Of a stretch of 64,000 nucleotides of DNA, positions 1 to 9,889 are shown piece by piece. The stretch's first letter is position 1; each line of letters starts with the position of its first letter. This DNA comes from Hygrophila difformis (taxonomy: Eukaryota; Streptophyta; Magnoliopsida; Lamiales; Acanthaceae). Under the pieces are notes generated by a model, which was not told the DNA's origin, did not search any database, and saw only the letters and a list, made by a program, of their open reading frames with translations. The stretch is taken from contig JAOANR010000002.1 in assembly GCA_030278955.1 (NCBI GenBank), forward strand, positions 19,454,057 to 19,518,056, read 5' to 3'. The translations under genes were made by a program, and so were the position numbers.

Positions 1-74
1 TCATTGGGTTGTCCCGGCGTGCCGTGGGTGTTGGGGGTGGCAGGGAAGGTCCTTGGTCGTCCTCGGGGTGCCAT
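1..74 (-). CDS. Start of gag of element K (cut by window edge)
   Basis: On the minus strand an ATG at 74 opens a frame beginning MAPRGRPRTF and continuing proline- and threonine-rich to the window edge. This matches the start of the element G gag (MAPRGRPC..., ATG at 22948) in sequence and in position, downstream of a coiled-coil ORF. Only about 24 codons are visible, so the capsid and zinc-knuckle parts cannot be seen. Confidence 0.6.
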   Translation of the reverse strand, partial: MAPRGRPRTFPATPNTHGTPGQPN

Positions 75-430
75 CCTGTTACAACCAAGGAAGGTGTAAA
101 GTTCAGGGAGATTCGATAAAGTGTGGAAAAAAAAGGGTTTTGCTGAATTGTATGGTGCTTATCAGGAGTTGGTCAGTATTTGCATTTATTCATTCAGTCG
201 TTTAGGGTTTTAGGGTCTGAGGTACTTGTCGTTTTGTTATGCAGAAATAGATGCGTTGTTTGTCTGTCGGCGCTTTGTTAAGATATAAAGATGGTGTATA
301 AAATAAGTGTTTGTGACTTTATTGCCCAGTAGAAGTTTTTGTTTCGATACAAGCGACAAGTAGCAAAGATCCTGAAAATAGTTTGGGAAAATAGAAAAGG
401 AGGACAATAGGAATAATGCATCAAAAATCT

Positions 431-956
431 CTAATCCTGCGAAGGGTAGGTGGTCGGGTCCTCCATGGGGTCATCCTCATCACTTGATTCCTCGATGGTG
501 CCCGTGCCAAGGGGCCCGTGGAACACTGGGCTGGCTGGCCAACTGGGCCCAGCAACAGGAGCAGGATCAACGATAGCAACTGGGGTTTGGACGGCTGCAG
601 GGACAGCGACGGGGTCAATAACGAGGCTAGTTACAGGAGGAGTTCCTGGGTTGAGTGGGGCAGGTGGGAGCAGATCATCTTTCAGGTGATGCAGTTGATG
701 TCCCAAGACCCCTGCTTGGGTCTCTACGTCGTCAATCTGGGTCCGAAGCTCAGTCTCGCGGGTCTGGAGTTCGTTGATTTGGTTTTGGAGTTGGGTTATA
801 TCTTGATGTCCTGCTTGGCCCAGATTAGTTAGGTGGCCCAAGTTAGTTTCCATTTGCTCTACCCTTAGTCTGAAGTTGTTCACGTTCTGAGGAGTTCGAG
901 GTATGCTTCAATCAACCTCATTAGTAGGTTGATCATGTTCACGTTTGGGGAAGCCA
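431..956 (-). pseudogene. Accessory coiled-coil ORF upstream of gag (element K), frameshifted
   Basis: The start at 956 reads MASPNVNMINLLMRL, matching the start of the G accessory ORF (MAEPNTNMVNLMMKL, 23956). That frame stops at 880-882, and the homologous reading continues in another frame from 883 to 431, so a small indel near 880-890 breaks it. The body is rich in Q, L, E and T with heptad-like spacing (coiled coil), then a proline/valine/alanine linker, then an acidic tail SSDEDDPMED close to the stop. No zinc knuckle, protease or polymerase motif is present, so it is not a piece of gag-pol. Extra ORFs are known in some plant gypsy elements. The function is unknown; a structural or regulatory RNA- or protein-binding role is only a guess. 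Confidence 0.65.
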
Positions 957-1282
957 TCTATTGTTAACAAGGTAGGTTAAAGTTAGACATTTTTCAGGCA
1001 AGGTTAAGATATGCTCAAATTTAAATCTATATGCAACATGCAAGTGCAAGTCCCTTCCCCATAAAAAAAAAATTTAGTTTAAAATAAATTGCTAAGGGTT
1101 GGGCCTCTATAGTGGGCCAAAATTTAATATTTCTTTGGCTAAGACTTTGGGCTATGTAAAAAGGATTATAGACTTTTGGGCTAAAAATAATACTAGTAGT
1201 CAAAATAATGGTTTTAAAAGAAGTCGCACTTGGGTTTAAAAATAATGGTTTAAAATAATAGTAGTGGCTTTAAAAATTTTCC

Positions 1283-1296
1283 GGGCTCTGATACCA
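1283..1296 (-). promoter_or_regulatory. Primer binding site, tRNA-iMet (element K)
   Basis: The minus strand reads TGGTATCAGAGCCC, the usual complement of the 3' end of plant initiator tRNA-Met, starting 3 nt inside the LTR edge at 1300. Confidence 0.85.
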
Positions 1297-1640
1297 ACTT
1301 GTAACACCCCGGATTTGATAACCCAGGCCGGGATGTCACCGCCGCATCTCCCTAGCAAAACACGGCTTCCCGAGCTCGCTAAGGAAATGCAAGGCTTGTG
1401 GGTATGTAAAAGATTTAAAACATTTCAAGATTTAGTCCGGAAATTTATAATACTTAATACGATAGTAGTAATCATCATGCGCGAAAAATAAATAGAGAAA
1501 GTGCAGCGGAAAGTAAATCACGGCCAACATGGCCAAATCCTCGGGTTTAACAGACCCGGTAAAAACAGTACGATGCAGAATTTAAAATGTCCGTTATGAT
1601 TTTCCCCCAAGTGCATATGCAATGCGTCACTCGACATACT

Positions 1641-3154
1641 CTGAAAAAGAAAAAAAAAAGAAAATGACAACGGTTGTCAGTATAAAAATATACTGAGTAA
1701 GTTAATCCCTAACTAACAAATAAAAGGGGTTACAAGTGTTTAAACTAAAGATTTCGCTTACCGTACGGGAATTAAAAAAATACATAATTTATTAGCAGCG
1801 GGAAAACATGATTAAAGGGCTTAATCTTAAAAGCGTAATTCAAAGCATAATTTAAGATGCATAAACTTTAAATACATAATTAAAGACATGATAAATACGA
1901 TTTAAGCATAATGAAACACTCACACAAGCCTTTTACTTTTCATCCCGTAGACTAAGAAGAGGACACCATACCGGGAGATCACTAACGAGGCAATCTCAAC
2001 ATAGGACCACTAACGAGGCAGTCCAAACAATGGGAGACCACTAACGAGGCAGTCTCAAAGATAGTAGGACCACTAACGAGGCGATCCAAAAAGATAGTAG
2101 GACCACTAACGAGGCGATCCACAAATACAGCGCGCGAGATCACTAACGAGGCAATCTCAGATAGTAAGGAGACCACTAACGAGGCAGTCTCAAAGATAAT
2201 GGTAGTATGAAGATCGGCTCAGCCTAGTGAACGGGATTTTTCGAAAGTTCGTATTTCAAAGTCATCAAATGGTCGATATCGCGTTTTCATAGTTCGAGTT
2301 TTCTCAAGTTCGAAAAATCCTATTCGAGGCAGTTCACGCCTTTCTTAATTAAAAATTCGTCTTTTCTCCAAAAATTCTGAAATTTTTACAGTAATTCAAA
2401 AACACACACACGAACAACTTTCATGTTTTAAGTTTTTGGAAATAAGGTTCCGAAGTGAGTTGAAATTCGAGTTTATTGCAAAGAATAATTTATGTCTTAA
2501 AAACTGTTTTCGTCATAGCTTCGTGGAACGCCGATTAAAATTTCATTTCAAAACCAATCAATGTGAAATTTTTACAGTAGCTACACAACACGTTAAGGAA
2601 CAACTTTTATGTTTTAAGAATTTGGAAATAATGAATTCTTGGTACTCAAAAATCGAGTGCAACTCACTGCATACCCATGGCCCTTAAAACGATTTTAAAA
2701 CAGTTTTAAAAACTCGGCCGTTTGACATATCAAATGAAAACCAAAATCCGTGAAATTTTATATGCATAATCTAGACACAATTATCTACAACTTTTGTTTA
2801 GGAATGCAAAGTTAAATCATTCGAAAAATGGGTGAAAAACATGCATCAAGTTGAATGAAGAAATCCGTCACAGTTTTAAAACGTTCGGGTTGTCACAGAA
2901 AGTTTACGGCGGGATTTGGGATAGCAAAACTTAATGTCAACGGCTGAAATTTGGACACAAGATAGATGAAGGTGTTAGGAACAACTTTTATGTTGAAACG
3001 TTTTCGGTTTGAATTCCCGAAGGTCGAGTTTTTGGCGAGTCTTTAAAATTGGACGAAAATAGGGTTTTTGAAAACCGATTTTTGTTACAAGCCTATATCT
3101 CGAGATTTAAACAACAAACGACCACGAATATTTGTGAGTAAGGTTTTAACTTAC
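1641..3154 (-). other. Predicted leader intron of element K with branch-point hairpin
   Basis: The donor reads TTCTAA|GTAAGTTAA, with G at 3154. The acceptor is a long T-rich tract ending TTTTTCAG|AG, with G at 1641. The hairpin at 1677-1696 has 8-bp arms TCAGTATA / TATACTGA and a 4-nt loop, and its 3' arm ends in the branch-site match CTGAC. Confidence 0.5.
1975..2191 (-). repeat. Cluster of ACTAACGAGGC hairpin repeats (element K LTR)
   Basis: About seven units carry the core CACTAACGAGGC flanked by short complementary arms: GAGAT/ATCTC, GAGAC/GTCTC or a GATCC-type arm. Spacing is about 25-35 bp. The same cluster, longer, is present in both C LTRs. Confidence 0.75.
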
Positions 3155-4067
3155 TTAGAATGATGATAGGGTCGCTGGATTGGGTTTCCAGATGTCCTAG
3201 GGTCACGACGAACGGCCAACTTCTCCGATCGCTTTTTGTTCGTTTTCCGACGGGAAATCGTAGTAAGGAAAAAGGGTTAGAATATGAGTTTCTGAGATCT
3301 ATGGACGAATTGAAACTTTGTACAATAGCTTACCAAGAGTCTAGAGGGCAGGGGCTTGTCCCGGTCGTCCCGTCGTCGCCGGAATACTTGCCGGAAAGTG
3401 GTGTCGAAGGAGTTTTGAACTTGGAGAGGGAATTGAGGGTGGAGGCTGAATGTTTACTGAAAACCTAGGGTTTGGGGCGCCCCTAGGGTATTCTTAAGCC
3501 TTCCCCAAGGCTGAGATTCGATTGCCATGGTTAGGGGTGTGGTTTTTGGCAAGAAAATCGCCATGGAAGGAAAGTTTACACTTTCAGCACCTCTGGCGCG
3601 CTGGTGGCGCGCACCCAAGCTTTTGTACGCGCGGAGCACGCGCGACCAGCCTGGAGTCGCGACGCCCTTGGCCGCGCGGTGGCCGTGCGGCGGCGCGCGT
3701 ACAGCGCGGGCCAGCCGGACCGGCGGGTTCGGCGGTCCGCGTGTTCCGTCGGGTCTTCCCTCGCTTTCCCCTATCGGTTTTCTACGTGTTAGCTCGATCC
3801 CCTGGGTCGTCTTCGTTTCGGAATCTTCTCCTTAATCTTGTTACGAGTCCGGCTTATCGCTCGCAACATTTCCGTGTCCTACTTAGCCTAGTCTAAATTG
3901 GTTCCAACACCTCCTATCGTCCTTGTGATCTAATTCGTGATGTATTTTGTGATTTATTTCGTGACTGAACTTAGAAATTAGTTCTAAGCTGCCTACGTAC
4001 CCTGTGAAGGGATCAAGTCATGACGTAGTTCAAAACAATTTGAATTTGTTTTTCCTCGGGTGTTACA

Positions 4068-4258
4068 CTTATGAAGAAGTCCCAGTGCGAATTCTAGACG
4101 TTAAGGAACGAGTAACGAGGAATAAAACCGTCAAGATGGTCAAGGTTCTTTGGTCGAACCATGAAAGCGAAACAACAACATGGGAGTTAGAAACAGAGAT
4201 GAGAGAACGCTACCCGACACTGTTCCAAACCGACAACGACACAGTTATGGGGACATAA
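4068..4258 (+). CDS. C-terminal end of pol with chromodomain (element D), truncated by K
   Basis: The frame reads [20 protein letters not shown] and on to TTTWELETEMRERYPTLFQ, ending MGT and a TAA stop at 4256-4258. It is the counterpart of the G pol tail at 18231-18420 ([15 protein letters not shown]...). The pattern with a tryptophan before the SNHE(S/A)E(T)xTWE stretch is that of the integrase-linked chromodomain of plant chromoviruses, which directs insertion to particular chromatin. Upstream pol is missing because K is inserted exactly here. Confidence 0.8.
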
Positions 4259-4493
4259 CTGTAATCTTAAGGGCGAGAGGATGTCACACCGCGTATTTTC
4301 CATGTACTTTTGTAAACAACCAAACAAATTCAAATTGTTTTGAACTACGTTATGGCTTGATCCCGTCACAGGGTACGTAGGCAGCTTAGAAATTTTACTT
4401 CTATGTTCAGTCACAAAATAATAAAATAAACAAAAGGATTAGTTCTTAACACGAGAAAAGCCGAAACACAACTTCGAGGACGAAGTTGATTCT
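4259..4493 (+). other. 3' non-coding region of element D with conserved box and hairpin
   Basis: There is no ORF. At about 4320-4380 is the box with arms ACTACGT / ACGTAG that recurs in all related elements here. At 4469-4488 is a hairpin with 8-bp arms CAACTTCG / CGAAGTTG and loop AGGA, 5 nt upstream of the polypurine tract. A second purine-rich stretch with TGTCACACC lies near 4267-4290. Confidence 0.6.
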
Positions 4494-4507
4494 TAAGGAG
4501 GGTAGAC
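4494..4507 (+). promoter_or_regulatory. Polypurine tract (element D)
   Basis: TAAGGAGGGTAGAC directly abuts the TG that starts the 3' LTR at 4508. This is the normal place for the plus-strand primer of reverse transcription. Confidence 0.85.
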
Positions 4508-5084
4508 TGTAATACCCGAGAATTTTGCAACATAAAATAAATAAATAAATAAAATAAATAAATAAATAAACAATAAATAAAACAATAACAATAAATAAAT
4601 ATAATAAATAAATGAACATAATACATAGATGAGGAAATGAGAAATGAAATTTAATTCAAGAAGGAATTAAATTTCCAATACCCGTAAAGCCAAAGATAAT
4701 TTAACCAAATAAATTGTACACGGGAACCCGACACCAATGAACTCAAGACTTCGAGGCCAATATTAAATCTAGACCTGAGTAAAATTTCAGATAGAAAATT
4801 GGAGTCCGGAAATAGCCCAAAAATCGGAATACGAGAATATAGAGGGATAGAAGTCCGAAAGAGAGGAGGAGAGGCTCGACGGATCGCACGACCCGCCCGG
4901 ACCGAAGTCCAGGCGGTGACCGCGCGGTGTTCCTTCAAACGGCACGCCAACCCCGCGCCGTCGGGCAGTAACAAACAATGCGAGATTTTCTTGCCCGAAA
5001 CCGGATTTTTCGACTTCGGTTGCTCACCTTGCGGCTCAAGACTTACTAGGGCAGACCTTGGACGTCCCCTAGGTCCTTTACATC

Positions 5085-5094
5085 TATAAATAAG
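5085..5094 (+). promoter_or_regulatory. TATA box of the element D LTR
   Basis: TATAAATAAG lies in an otherwise GC-rich stretch and is conserved in B2 (49453-49462) and nearly so in B3. Transcription would start about 30 nt downstream, near 5120. Confidence 0.6.
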
Positions 5095-5409
5095 CACCTT
5101 ATGCAATCCCGAACACTTTTCAAACCCTACGAAAAACTCTCCACATATCAAACCCTAATCCCGGAGTCGTCGGAGGCACGAAGGCAAGGGAGGAGGCTGA
5201 CTTGGACGAAATTCTGGAGGCCTTGTCGTTTTGGTAAGTTCTAGTCCGTTTCTTTTCCATTCTCGATTCGAAAACGAATCCTAACTTCATCCTTTTTCTA
5301 TTCTAAACATCAATCCGGATCTAGAACGAAGAACCCGACGAATCAAGGAGATAAACGGTGGACTGGAAGCCACGCCTCCGAATCGATGAGCCGGAACATC
5401 CACAAATCT

Positions 5410-6740
5410 GTAAGTTAACATTTACGTGGTTTTGGGAGAATTAAAATATACTTGATCTAAAGATTTAAATCAAAAACTTAAAATCTGTCACAACGAAAAT
5501 CTCTACAGCGCAGCGTTTTTGCACGATTTTTCCGAACCCTTAAAACTGATCAAACGAGAAAACTTAAAATACAAAAAAACGTTCCTAAAACATTAATCTA
5601 GGTTGTGTAAAAATTTCGGAATTTTTCATTGAGGTTTAATATATGAAATCGACTCCAAATCGAACTGTTTTAAATTTAGATCTTGAAATCTAGACAGAAC
5701 TTTAGTCCGAACTTGTAGGCGTTTTTGACAATAGATCTAGGTTCAATTAGAACTTTTGTTGAACATGAAACTTGTAGATCTATGTCTTAAGTATCTCCCT
5801 GTAAAAGTTCATCAAATTTGGAGTTAGGATGCTATGGTAGACCTCGAAATTTTGAAACTGCTGTGTAGAAATTCGGACAGATTAATAGCCTGATGAAAAT
5901 CCACATTTTTTACGTATTTCCTTAACTCGGATCGAAAAACTTAAAATACGATACTTGTTCTTCTCTGTGTTTTCAAGTCACTGGTCAAATTTCGGAATTT
6001 TCAGACTTAAAACGGATTTTTAATTAATTTTGGAGTAAACAGTTTTTTTATCGAAGTCAAAATTTGAAAATCTTGTTGAAACGGTGAAATTAGCCTTTAA
6101 GGTTTAAACGAGTAGAAATCTCTTTTTGAAATAAATACATGAAATCAAAATTTTAAAAATCCCCTTACAAACTTGATCAATTAAAATTAGGGGATGAGTG
6201 CTCTGCAGGGTGCCCCCTAACGATTCACTTCGTGCCTTTATGGACGATGGTGACCCTGCATGAAATTTGACATACATTGCCAAAACGGCATGAGATATAT
6301 GGCCTACACTCTCGAGAATATCCATATGGGTTTCCCGAGGCTCCTGAGTGGTACTGGGTATGGCGGATACGGCTGCGGCCGCCGGGCTACCGGCTAAACT
6401 TGACGAGATTGCGATGCAATCGTGAAATACTTGAAATACTAAATCTTGGGTGTAATGGGGATAGCTAAAATATTTATTTATTGTCCATTTAAATTATTTA
6501 GTGCTTTATCTAAATTAATTATGGCTTTTGTTTTAATTTATGTTAAATGTGTTGTTAATTAGAGCCATGAATTAATTATGCAAATTGGTTAGTTCATTAA
6601 ATTAAAATATTTATGATTTATTCTTATCATGCTTTTATTTACATATTAATTAATGGCTTTGAAACCTCACAATCATGTATGTGTTAACTTACTCAGCAAG
6701 TTGTGCTGACCCAAAACCATTTCATTTTTTTTTCCTGCAG
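5410..6740 (+). other. Predicted leader intron of element D with branch-point hairpin
   Basis: The donor is AATCT|GTAAGTTAAC (G at 5410) and the acceptor TTTTTTTTCCTGCAG|AG (G at 6740), giving 1331 nt. The hairpin at 6693-6709 has arms TCAGCA / TGCTGA and its 3' arm runs into CTGAC, 31 nt before the acceptor, where a plant branch point (CTRAY) is expected. TTAACTTAC precedes the hairpin directly. Another donor-like GTAAG sits at 5234, so a shorter first intron is possible. The intron is downstream of the TATA box and hence in the transcribed leader. No transcript evidence is available here. Confidence 0.5.
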
Positions 6741-7091
6741 AGCATGTGGATTATACTTGAGCACGTACATGCATGGGATTTTTGGGAACACTTTATTTTT
6801 AAATTTTTCATTAGACTATAGTATGAACGGGCCTGTCTAACCCGTGTTTTGGCCATGTTGGCCCTATTTACATTTTCCGCTGCAATACTTATACTTAGAT
6901 ATTATTTTTCCGCTGCATTATAATATTATTTTTGAATTTATATTGTATTGGCTGTTTTAATTGTTTTAAATATTTTAAATACTGCAATACGTAGCCTTGC
7001 ATCTCTTTAGTGAGCTCGGAGAAACCGTGTCTTGCTAGGGAGGTGTGGCGGTGACATCCCGACCTGGGTGACCAGAAACCGGGGTGTTACA

Positions 7092-7632
7092 GTTGTGATC
7101 CGGCCTTCTCAAGTAGCGCTGGCTAAATAATTCAACGACAACTTCACAAAATTTATACAAGCATTTGATAGCAGTTGACTCACCCATCTGTAGATACTCA
7201 TCAAGAGAGTCGGCAGGAACTCCATATGCCAGTTGATGTTGGGCTGCTGTGCATTTCTGTAGAGGTGATAAGCTTTGTCGCCCTGCTGCATCGCTCCATT
7301 GTTGGAAATACTCAGAACGACCTGCAACTGCATTAACTATATGAAGGAATAAATCCTTGCGCATGCGAAATCGTCGACGGAAGATATGATCGTGATACAT
7401 CGGATTTTCCGAGAAATAATCATTCACAAGCCTAGCATGTCCATCTTCCCGATTTCTCTCGATAAACCTCCGTCGTGGTCTTTGAAGCTCATCTTCTACA
7501 AACTGGAATAGTATGGACACCGTTGCTTCAGCCGTGGAATCTGCTTCATCCTCTGGATTCCTCGTGTGCAGATATCTCTTGTGTGGGTTCTTCGGACATG
7601 GAAGATTTTGAGCTTTCAGAACTTTGAGACAT
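7092..7632 (-). pseudogene. PIF/Harbinger transposase (DDE_4 nuclease family), N-terminal part, broken
   Basis: The start at 7632 opens a serine/glutamate-rich N terminus (MSQSSESSKSS). It reaches a stop after about 28 codons, and the reading continues in another frame (1-nt indel near 7560). The second frame gives QRPRRRFIERNREDGHARL, then FRRRFRMRKDLFLHIV, then SPLQKCTAAQHQLAYGVPADSLDEYL and GESTAIKCLYKF. This is the conserved N-terminal half of plant Harbinger-derived nucleases, before the DDE catalytic core. At 7092 the sequence is cut by the element D LTR, so the catalytic domain is displaced leftward out of the window. It is non-functional as it stands. Confidence 0.8.
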
Positions 7633-7754
7633 TGTATTATGTGAAGAGGTGACTGAAAAAATGAAAGGAGATAATTGAAGAAGACGTGTTTGAGTGTGCA
7701 AAAAGATAATGAGGTGGTACGGTATTAATAGGTAAAATAAAATAACGGTCATAT

Positions 7755-7990
7755 TATGAAAAGTAATCGTTTGAAATGTAAATTTTATTATATTTTTATA
7801 TTAGTATTTAACTTTAAAAAGTAACCGTTTGAAATTTAAATTTTATTATACTTTTATTATTATTTAGCTTTAAAAAGTAATCGTTTGAAATTTAAATTTA
7901 TTATATTTTTATATTATTATTTAATTTTAAAAAGTAATCGTTTGAAATTTAAACATTATTCATTTTTTATAACCTTATTTTATTTTATTA
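7755..7990. repeat. AT-rich tandem repeat, about four units of 60-70 bp
   Basis: Units begin AAAAGTAATCGTTTGAAAT and continue with TTTATTATATTTTTATA. They lie directly upstream of the Harbinger ORF, possibly in its promoter or sub-terminal region. Copies differ by small indels. 7991-8115 and 8189-8293 hold only AT-rich sequence with nothing else I can recognise. Confidence 0.7.
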
Positions 7991-8115
7991 AAAGTTGACC
8001 ATTTGAATTTTGAATATTATTGATTTTTATTTTATTTTTCAAGGTAACGGTAATAATTTTAAATGTTTGAAAAAAATTGCATTATAAAATATTCAATTGA
8101 TACATGAAAAATGTG

Positions 8116-8188
8116 AAACAACATTAGATAAATGAAAATGCAAGACCTAATTAAACAACATTAGATAAATGAAAATGCAAGACCTAAT
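8116..8188. repeat. 36-bp direct repeat, two copies 1 bp apart
   Basis: Copies at 8116-8151 and 8153-8188 appear identical (AAACAACATTAGATAAATG...). This is a simple local duplication. Confidence 0.85.
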
Positions 8189-8293
8189 GAACATAAACAT
8201 CGGAAGTGAATACAGTTGCAAGCTCAAATATTGTTGGATTCCCACTTTGCATAAATTTGTGCACATGCACGCTCTTGATTTTCGCGTTGTTTA

Positions 8294-8650
8294 CACTACA
8301 AGAAAAAACATTTTTTGCGACGGACTATTCCGAGGATACGTACTAGGTTCCATAAGAGTTCCGAGGACTAGTCCTCTGAAAGGTGTCCACGGCCCAGCCT
8401 CCCTCGCAAAGTAATTCACGAGGTATTTTTCCGAGGAGCTTAGATTCCGAGGACTAGTCCTAAAAAATAGTCCTAGAAAAAACCGATTTATCTCTCGGTC
8501 CAATCATAAAACTTCTGAGGACATATACTTGTTTTTATTCCTCGGCATTTTTTCTTTGTACTAGTCCTCGGAAATAACTCGAATAGAACCAGTTTCAAAT
8601 CGGGCGGGTCTGAGAGTAACCTAGTACTTGTCCTCAGTTTTATTCGTTGG
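8294..8650. mobile_element. CACTA (En/Spm) transposon terminus with sub-terminal repeats
   Basis: CACTACAAGAAAAAACA at 8294 matches the terminal inverted repeat typical of plant CACTA elements. It is followed by several CCGAGGA/TCCTCGG motifs in both orientations (for example 8330, 8361, 8431, 8448, 8539, 8565), the usual sub-terminal binding sites. The expected 3-bp duplication would be TTA (8291-8293). I did not find the opposite terminus, so the element is truncated or its other end is displaced. Confidence 0.65.
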
Positions 8651-8938
8651 AAATATTGGCCACCAGAACCTACAAAATCAGTTTTGGCTCCTCCAAAAGC
8701 CACATGTATTCAACTATATTACAGTACAACAACCACATAATTTGCACAACAGAATATCCAACAAATCAAAGATACATTCAATAATATTCATCTCGTCTTC
8801 AACAATCAACAACTATTTAAACCAAAATAAACAACAATTAATGAACATATTCAAATACATAACAAAAATATCATAAAGTTAGCACCATAGTCTTCAGAAT
8901 CAACATGAACTTAACACAAGTATTACAACAATGAACTC

Positions 8939-9448
8939 CTAAGTCATGGCAGCAGAGTCATCACCGCCAGGGCCATGATCCGGGCCTCTATTACCACGCA
9001 AGCGAAAGAGTTCTTCATACGTCTGTAAGCATGCAATGACTCTTTGGAATTCGTGATGGTTGATCGGTGGAGCCAGTGAGGTGGTGGGGGATACGGAGGA
9101 GCCTGACGTCGAGCAGTCTTGCGAGCCCCTGGTAAAGCAATGTCATCTTCCGCCAGTGAGTATGCTTGAACACCTCATAAAACGTCGGCATCTTCCCTTC
9201 ACTCGTTTTTAAAATAAGAAGATCAAAAGTGAATTTACAGCTGAATTAGAAGTGACTTCCTTAAATTATTTTTAAACAAATAAGTAGATAAAATGTAATT
9301 ATACGACTGAATTAGGAGTGACTTCCTTAAATTATTTTAACATACCAGTTTCTTCGCAATCTCCCTTTGTGAGCGAAAACTGTCGGTGTGGGTTGGCTTT
9401 GATAGTGTCGTGGGATCAACGCCATGTCAATTTTTCTTATTCCTAAAA
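8939..9448 (-). pseudogene. Decayed CACTA-associated ORF (Transposase_24-like C-terminal region)
   Basis: On the minus strand fragments in changing frames read HGVDPTTLSKPTHTDSFRSQ (about 9440-9370), MPTFYEVFKHTHW (about 9195-9155) and HHEFQRVIACLQTYEELF ending at a TAG at 8941-8939. The THTxSFxxQR and EVFKHTH patterns are those of the C-terminal part of the plant Ptta/En/Spm-type protein carried by CACTA elements. Several frame changes and an in-frame stop make it a pseudogene. Its place about 650 bp from the CACTA terminus fits the 3' end of such a gene. 9230-9360 is intron-like AT-rich sequence. Confidence 0.45.
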
Positions 9449-9615
9449 AGAAGGCAGTAACTACAACACATTTAGTAATCTAAATGAACATAATATTTAG
9501 AATAAAAAAGCAGCATCCCAATAGAATAAAACAACAAGTATTATAAAAGAAAAAACCATTTGAGAAATTAAAGTCCTGTGGTGATAAAAGAAAATTGATG
9601 TCACATATATGTTAC

Positions 9616-9889
9616 CTGGAGACCACCATAACAATAACTACCATATGCATCCAGAGACAGATTAGTAGAACCACCATAACCACTGAAGTAAGAATACCCA
9701 CCACGCCCACGGTTCTTGGAATCTCTACTCTCATTTCTCAAGCCCTCTGAGTTATCTGTTGACATTGGAAGGTATGGGAGAACAGGTACAAAAGCAGGTA
9801 TGGCACCCTCCTTCTCAAAAAGATTAGCCCTCCAGCCGAGAAGTTACTTGAATAAGAGCATCCTTTGCAACATCAAGGTCTCCTGAAAT
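9616..9889 (-). pseudogene. Captured exon of a KH-domain RNA-binding protein gene
   Basis: A single exon is bounded by a good acceptor (GTTATAG| before 9889) and a donor (CTCCAG|GTAAC after 9616). It encodes ISGDLDVAKDALIQVTSRL, the end of a KH domain. After a 1-nt shift it continues RANLFEKEGAIPAFVPVLPYLP and a G/Y/S-rich tail (GRGGYSYFSGYGG). This resembles plant multi-KH proteins of the RCF3/HEN4 group. The frameshift shows it is not functional. Lying next to a CACTA end, it is best explained as a gene fragment captured by that transposon (inference). Confidence 0.6.

Larger units (their letters stand above)
1..4067 (-). mobile_element. Element K: 5' part of a minus-strand Ty3/gypsy retrotransposon
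   Basis: Reading leftward from 4067 the order is LTR (4067-1300), tRNA-iMet primer site (1296-1283), a coiled-coil ORF remnant (956-431) and the first codons of gag (74-1), after which the window ends. The LTR body resembles that of element C at the right of the window (same ACTAACGAGGC repeats and same leader motifs), but its outer part differs. K is inserted in the chromodomain region of element D: D coding sequence resumes at 4068. The left LTR and its target duplication lie outside the window, so completeness cannot be judged. Confidence 0.8.
1300..4067 (-). repeat. 5' LTR of element K
   Basis: The LTR runs from TGTAACACCCCGG at 1300 to ...CGGGTGTTACA at 4067 (plus-strand reading). The left two thirds align by eye with the C LTRs (55048, 60183). 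From about 3770 rightward it differs. Its outermost 80 bases contain the box CTACGT...ACGTAG followed by AATTTGAATTTG, which in all other families here lies inside the element between the coding region and the polypurine tract. Long chance ORFs in the GC-rich part (3522-3896) are not genes. Confidence 0.8.
4068..7091 (+). mobile_element. Element D: 3' end of a plus-strand Ty3/gypsy chromovirus
   Basis: Visible are the last codons of pol with a chromodomain (4068-4258), a 3' non-coding stretch, the polypurine tract (4494-4507) and the 3' LTR (4508-7091). Everything upstream is displaced by element K and lies outside the window. The LTR is clearly related to that of family B (same first 25 bases, same order of blocks), so D-like elements are candidates to supply the pol enzymes that B lacks. 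The 5 bases after the LTR, GTTGT, should be the target duplication; the other copy is not visible. Confidence 0.8.
4508..7091 (+). repeat. 3' LTR of element D (2584 bp)
   Basis: It starts TGTAATACCCGAG and ends CCGGGGTGTTACA. A run of AAATA repeats fills 4530-4620. The GC-rich part around 4860-4960 is followed by a TATA box (5085). A GCCGG/CCGGC hairpin lies near 6385-6400. It is one member of a pair; its partner is outside the window. Confidence 0.85.
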
